Shown: positions 13,547 to 15,254 of the stretch, piece after piece
Layout of the letters: each line of letters begins with the position of its first letter
How positions within the stretch are numbered: the stretch's first letter is position 1
Origin: Ectothiorhodospiraceae bacterium
GTDB taxonomy: Bacteria > Pseudomonadota > Gammaproteobacteria > Nitrococcales > AK92
Direction: 5' to 3'
Length of the DNA stretch: 15,254 nucleotides
NCBI GenBank assembly: GCA_029263635.1
Contig: JAJUFY010000013.1
Coordinates: 1-15,254 of the forward strand
Notes under the pieces: generated by a model
What the model was told of the DNA's origin: nothing
Database searches by the model: none
Seen by the model: only the letters and a program-made list of their open reading frames with translations
Position numbers and translations under genes: made by a program

Positions 13547-14905
13547 TCAGTTGCCTTTCGCCGCCTCGGCCGACTCTGCCGCCAGCAGTGCCTCGACGAC
13601 TTGTTCCATTCCGCTCGAGCGCGAGCCTTTCACCAGCACCGTCACTCCCGGCCGCAGGTTTGCTGCCAGCCGCGTGATCAGCGCCGTCTTGCTGTCAAAG
13701 CTCTCGCCGTGACAGCCGAACCGCTGCGCTGCCGCCGGTGCCAGCCGGCCGACCGCGAACAGCCGGCTGACGCCAGCCGCCAGTGCCCATTCGCCGGCCT
13801 GAGCGTGCAGCGCTTCGGCCTCAGGACCGAGCTCTCCCATGTCGCCAAGCACCAGCCAGCGCTCGCCCGACTCGGCAGCCAGCACCTCCAGCCCAGCCCG
13901 CAGGGAATTCGGATTGGCGTTGTAGGTGTCGTCCAGCAGCCAGGCGCCCGCCCTTGCCGGCCGGCGGTTAAGCCGCCCCTTGATGGCCGGCGTCGCGGCC
14001 AGGCCGGCAGCGATCTGCGGCAGCGGAATGTCGAGCGCGGTGGCAGCCGCCGCCGCCGCGAGCGCGTTCATGACGTTGTGCCGGCCAGCCAGCGGCAGCG
14101 CCACCCGCGCTTCGCCGGCCGGGGTGCGCAGCAGGAAGCTGCTGCCGTCGATGGCTTCTGCCCTGACCGCCGCCGGCTGGTCGATGCCGAAATCGACGAT
14201 CCGGCGCCGGCCGGCATATTCCCGCCACAGCGGCGCGTAAGCATCGTCGGCGTTGATCACCGCCGCGGCCTCCGGCGCCAGCGCCAGGAACATCTCGCCC
14301 TTGCCGCGGGCGACCCCATCCTGCGAGCCGAATCCGGCCAGGTGCGCGGGGCCGGCATTGTTGACCAAGCCGACGTCCGGCCGGGCGAGCCGCGCCAGGT
14401 AATCGATCTCGCCGGCACTGCTGGCGCCCATTTCAACCACGGCGTAGGCATGGCCGGCCGTCAGTCGCAGCAGCGTGAGCGGCACGCCGATGTCGTTGTT
14501 GAGGTTGCCGGTGGTCGCAAGGGTCGGGCCGGCCTGACGCAGGATGGCCGCCGTCATCTCCTTGACCGTGGTCTTGCCGTTACTGCCCGTTACCCCGACC
14601 ACCCGCACCGGCAGGCGGGCGCGCACGGCAGCCGCCAGCCGCCCGAGCGCCAGCCGGGTGTCGTCCACCACCACATGCGGCAGCGGCCAGCCGCCCGGCC
14701 GCTCGACCAGCGCCGCCACGGCACCGCCGGCATGCGCCTGGGCAATGAAGTCGTGACCGTCGAACCGCTCCCCGCGCAGCGCGATGAAGAGGCTGTCAGC
14801 AGGCAGGGCGCGGCTGTCGGTGGCAACCGTCTCCACCAGCACGTCGGCCCCGACCTGTGCTCCGCCGAGCAGCGCAGCGATATCGCTAAGCTTCAGAGGT
14901 CCCAT
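13547..14905 (-). CDS. murF: UDP-MurNAc-tripeptide--D-alanyl-D-alanine ligase MurF
   Basis: MurF adds the D-Ala-D-Ala made by Ddl to the UDP-MurNAc-tripeptide, the last cytoplasmic step before the membrane. The length of 452 residues matches the E. coli enzyme. The N-terminal domain holds TDSRALPADSLFIALRGERFDGHDF (29-53; TDSR and LFIALRGERFDGHDF being the diagnostic parts). The P-loop is GVTGSNGKTTVKEM (104-117), then TTGNLNNDIGVPLTLL (about 132-147), MGASSAGEI, GRHNVMNALAA, DDTYNANPNS and LGDMGELG. The ATG at 14905 is supported by AGGAG (14918-14914) and overlaps the murE 3' end by 13 nt. The C-terminus is slightly extended and Ala/Glu-rich (EALLAAESAEAAKGN). Confidence 0.99.
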   Translation of the reverse strand: MGPLKLSDIAALLGGAQVGADVLVETVATDSRALPADSLFIALRGERFDGHDFIAQAHAGGAVAALVERPGGWPLPHVVVDDTRLALGRLAAAVRARLPVRVVGVTGSNGKTTVKEMTAAILRQAGPTLATTGNLNNDIGVPLTLLRLTAGHAYAVVEMGASSAGEIDYLARLARPDVGLVNNAGPAHLAGFGSQDGVARGKGEMFLALAPEAAAVINADDAYAPLWREYAGRRRIVDFGIDQPAAVRAEAIDGSSFLLRTPAGEARVALPLAGRHNVMNALAAAAAATALDIPLPQIAAGLAATPAIKGRLNRRPARAGAWLLDDTYNANPNSLRAGLEVLAAESGERWLVLGDMGELGPEAEALHAQAGEWALAAGVSRLFAVGRLAPAAAQRFGCHGESFDSKTALITRLAANLRPGVTVLVKGSRSSGMEQVVEALLAAESAEAAKGN

Positions 14906-15254
14906 CGGGCTCTCTCCTGCAGGGCGGCACGTGCCACTGCGCAGTCATCGAAGGCCAGCCGCTGACTGCCAACGATCTGGTAAGTCTCATGCCCCTTGCC
15001 GGCGATCAGCACCGCATCGCCCGGCGCGGCCCGCTCGATGGCGAGCCGGATGGCAGCGGCGCGGTCGTGCACCAGGAACGGCTTGCGCCCTTTGATGCCG
15101 GCCAGGATGTCGTCGACGATGCGCGCCGGATCCTCGGTACGCGGGTTGTCGTCGGTGATGACGATTTCGTCGGCCTTGCGGTCGGCGACCGCCGCCATCT
15201 GCGGCCGTTTGCCGCGGTCGCGATCGCCGCCGCAGCCGAACACGCACCAGACCC
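14893..15254 (-). CDS. murE: UDP-MurNAc-dipeptide--meso-diaminopimelate ligase MurE, C-terminal 119 residues (cut by window edge)
   Basis: MurE adds the third residue of the stem peptide. Only the C-terminal ligase domain is inside the window; the gene continues past the right edge. Visible motifs are VWCVFGCGGDRDRGKRPQMA at the cut end, DNPRTEDPARIVDDI, IAGKGHETYQ and the terminal FDD.AVARAAL. DNPR is the substrate-recognition motif of mDAP-adding MurE enzymes, whereas lysine-adding ones carry a different sequence, so the organism very probably has mDAP peptidoglycan. The stop lies 13 nt inside murF, indicating the two are co-transcribed and likely co-translated. The 5' part cannot be judged. 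Confidence 0.97.
   Translation of the reverse strand, partial: VWCVFGCGGDRDRGKRPQMAAVADRKADEIVITDDNPRTEDPARIVDDILAGIKGRKPFLVHDRAAAIRLAIERAAPGDAVLIAGKGHETYQIVGSQRLAFDDCAVARAALQERARWDL

Noticed and set aside
13544..14965. A 473-codon plus-strand ORF opposite murF
   Set aside because: Antisense shadow of a full-length MurF with an intact signature; composition is R/Q/A/G-rich with no domain.
1..15254. Mobile elements, CRISPR arrays, tRNA or rRNA genes, prophage genes or a novel defence or secretion system
   Set aside because: No transposase or integrase motifs, no regularly spaced repeats, no tRNA-like folds and no unexplained gap above 300 bp were seen. Apart from short regulatory gaps, the window is filled by known dcw, lipid A, helicase-loader and Sec genes.

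Overview
The window is one continuous stretch of the division and cell wall (dcw) cluster of a high-GC Gram-negative bacterium, together with its downstream neighbours lpxC, dciA and secA. Gene content and order (murE-murF-mraY-murD-ftsW-murG-murC-ddl-ftsQ-ftsA-ftsZ-lpxC-secA) point to a gammaproteobacterium. FtsZ ends in the gammaproteobacterial-type tail DYLDIPAFLRRQAD, and LpxC, FtsA, Ddl and MraY align closely with the E. coli proteins from memory. A betaproteobacterium is not fully excluded. The MurE fragment carries DNPR, the motif tied to meso-diaminopimelate, so the peptidoglycan is inferred to be of the mDAP type.

Layout: everything is on the minus strand except dciA, so the operon reads from high to low coordinates. 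At the right edge is the 3' end of murE (cut by the window), then murF, mraY, murD, ftsW, murG and murC (14905 to 7406). These are packed with overlaps or gaps of at most 5 nt. After murC comes a 42-codon ORF (7409-7281) in the place where many proteobacteria carry murB. Then follow ddl, ftsQ, ftsA and ftsZ (7284 to 3148). A clear rho-independent terminator (3108-3082) closes the operon. About 20 bp further on, a good sigma70-type promoter (-35 TTTACA, 17 bp, -10 TAAGAT) starts lpxC as a separate unit. dciA (DUF721, plus strand, 1575-2018) converges on lpxC with 4 bp between stop codons and diverges from secA, whose first 485 codons fill the left edge.

How the genes work together: MurE and MurF finish the UDP-MurNAc-pentapeptide (with MurC, MurD and D-Ala-D-Ala from Ddl). 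MraY and MurG convert it to lipid I and lipid II. FtsW polymerises lipid II at the septum, and FtsQ, FtsA and FtsZ assemble the division machine. LpxC commits carbon to lipid A, SecA drives export across the inner membrane, and DciA is the putative loader of the replicative helicase.

No RNA genes, insertion sequences, CRISPR arrays or phage genes were seen. No stretch longer than 300 bases lacks a gene; the longest gap, 210 bp between ftsZ and lpxC, holds the terminator and promoter. This is a conserved housekeeping region and I see no new multi-gene system in it. The most unusual item is the small ORF in the murB position, which has a near-ideal ribosome binding site and a 4-nt ATGA overlap at each end.
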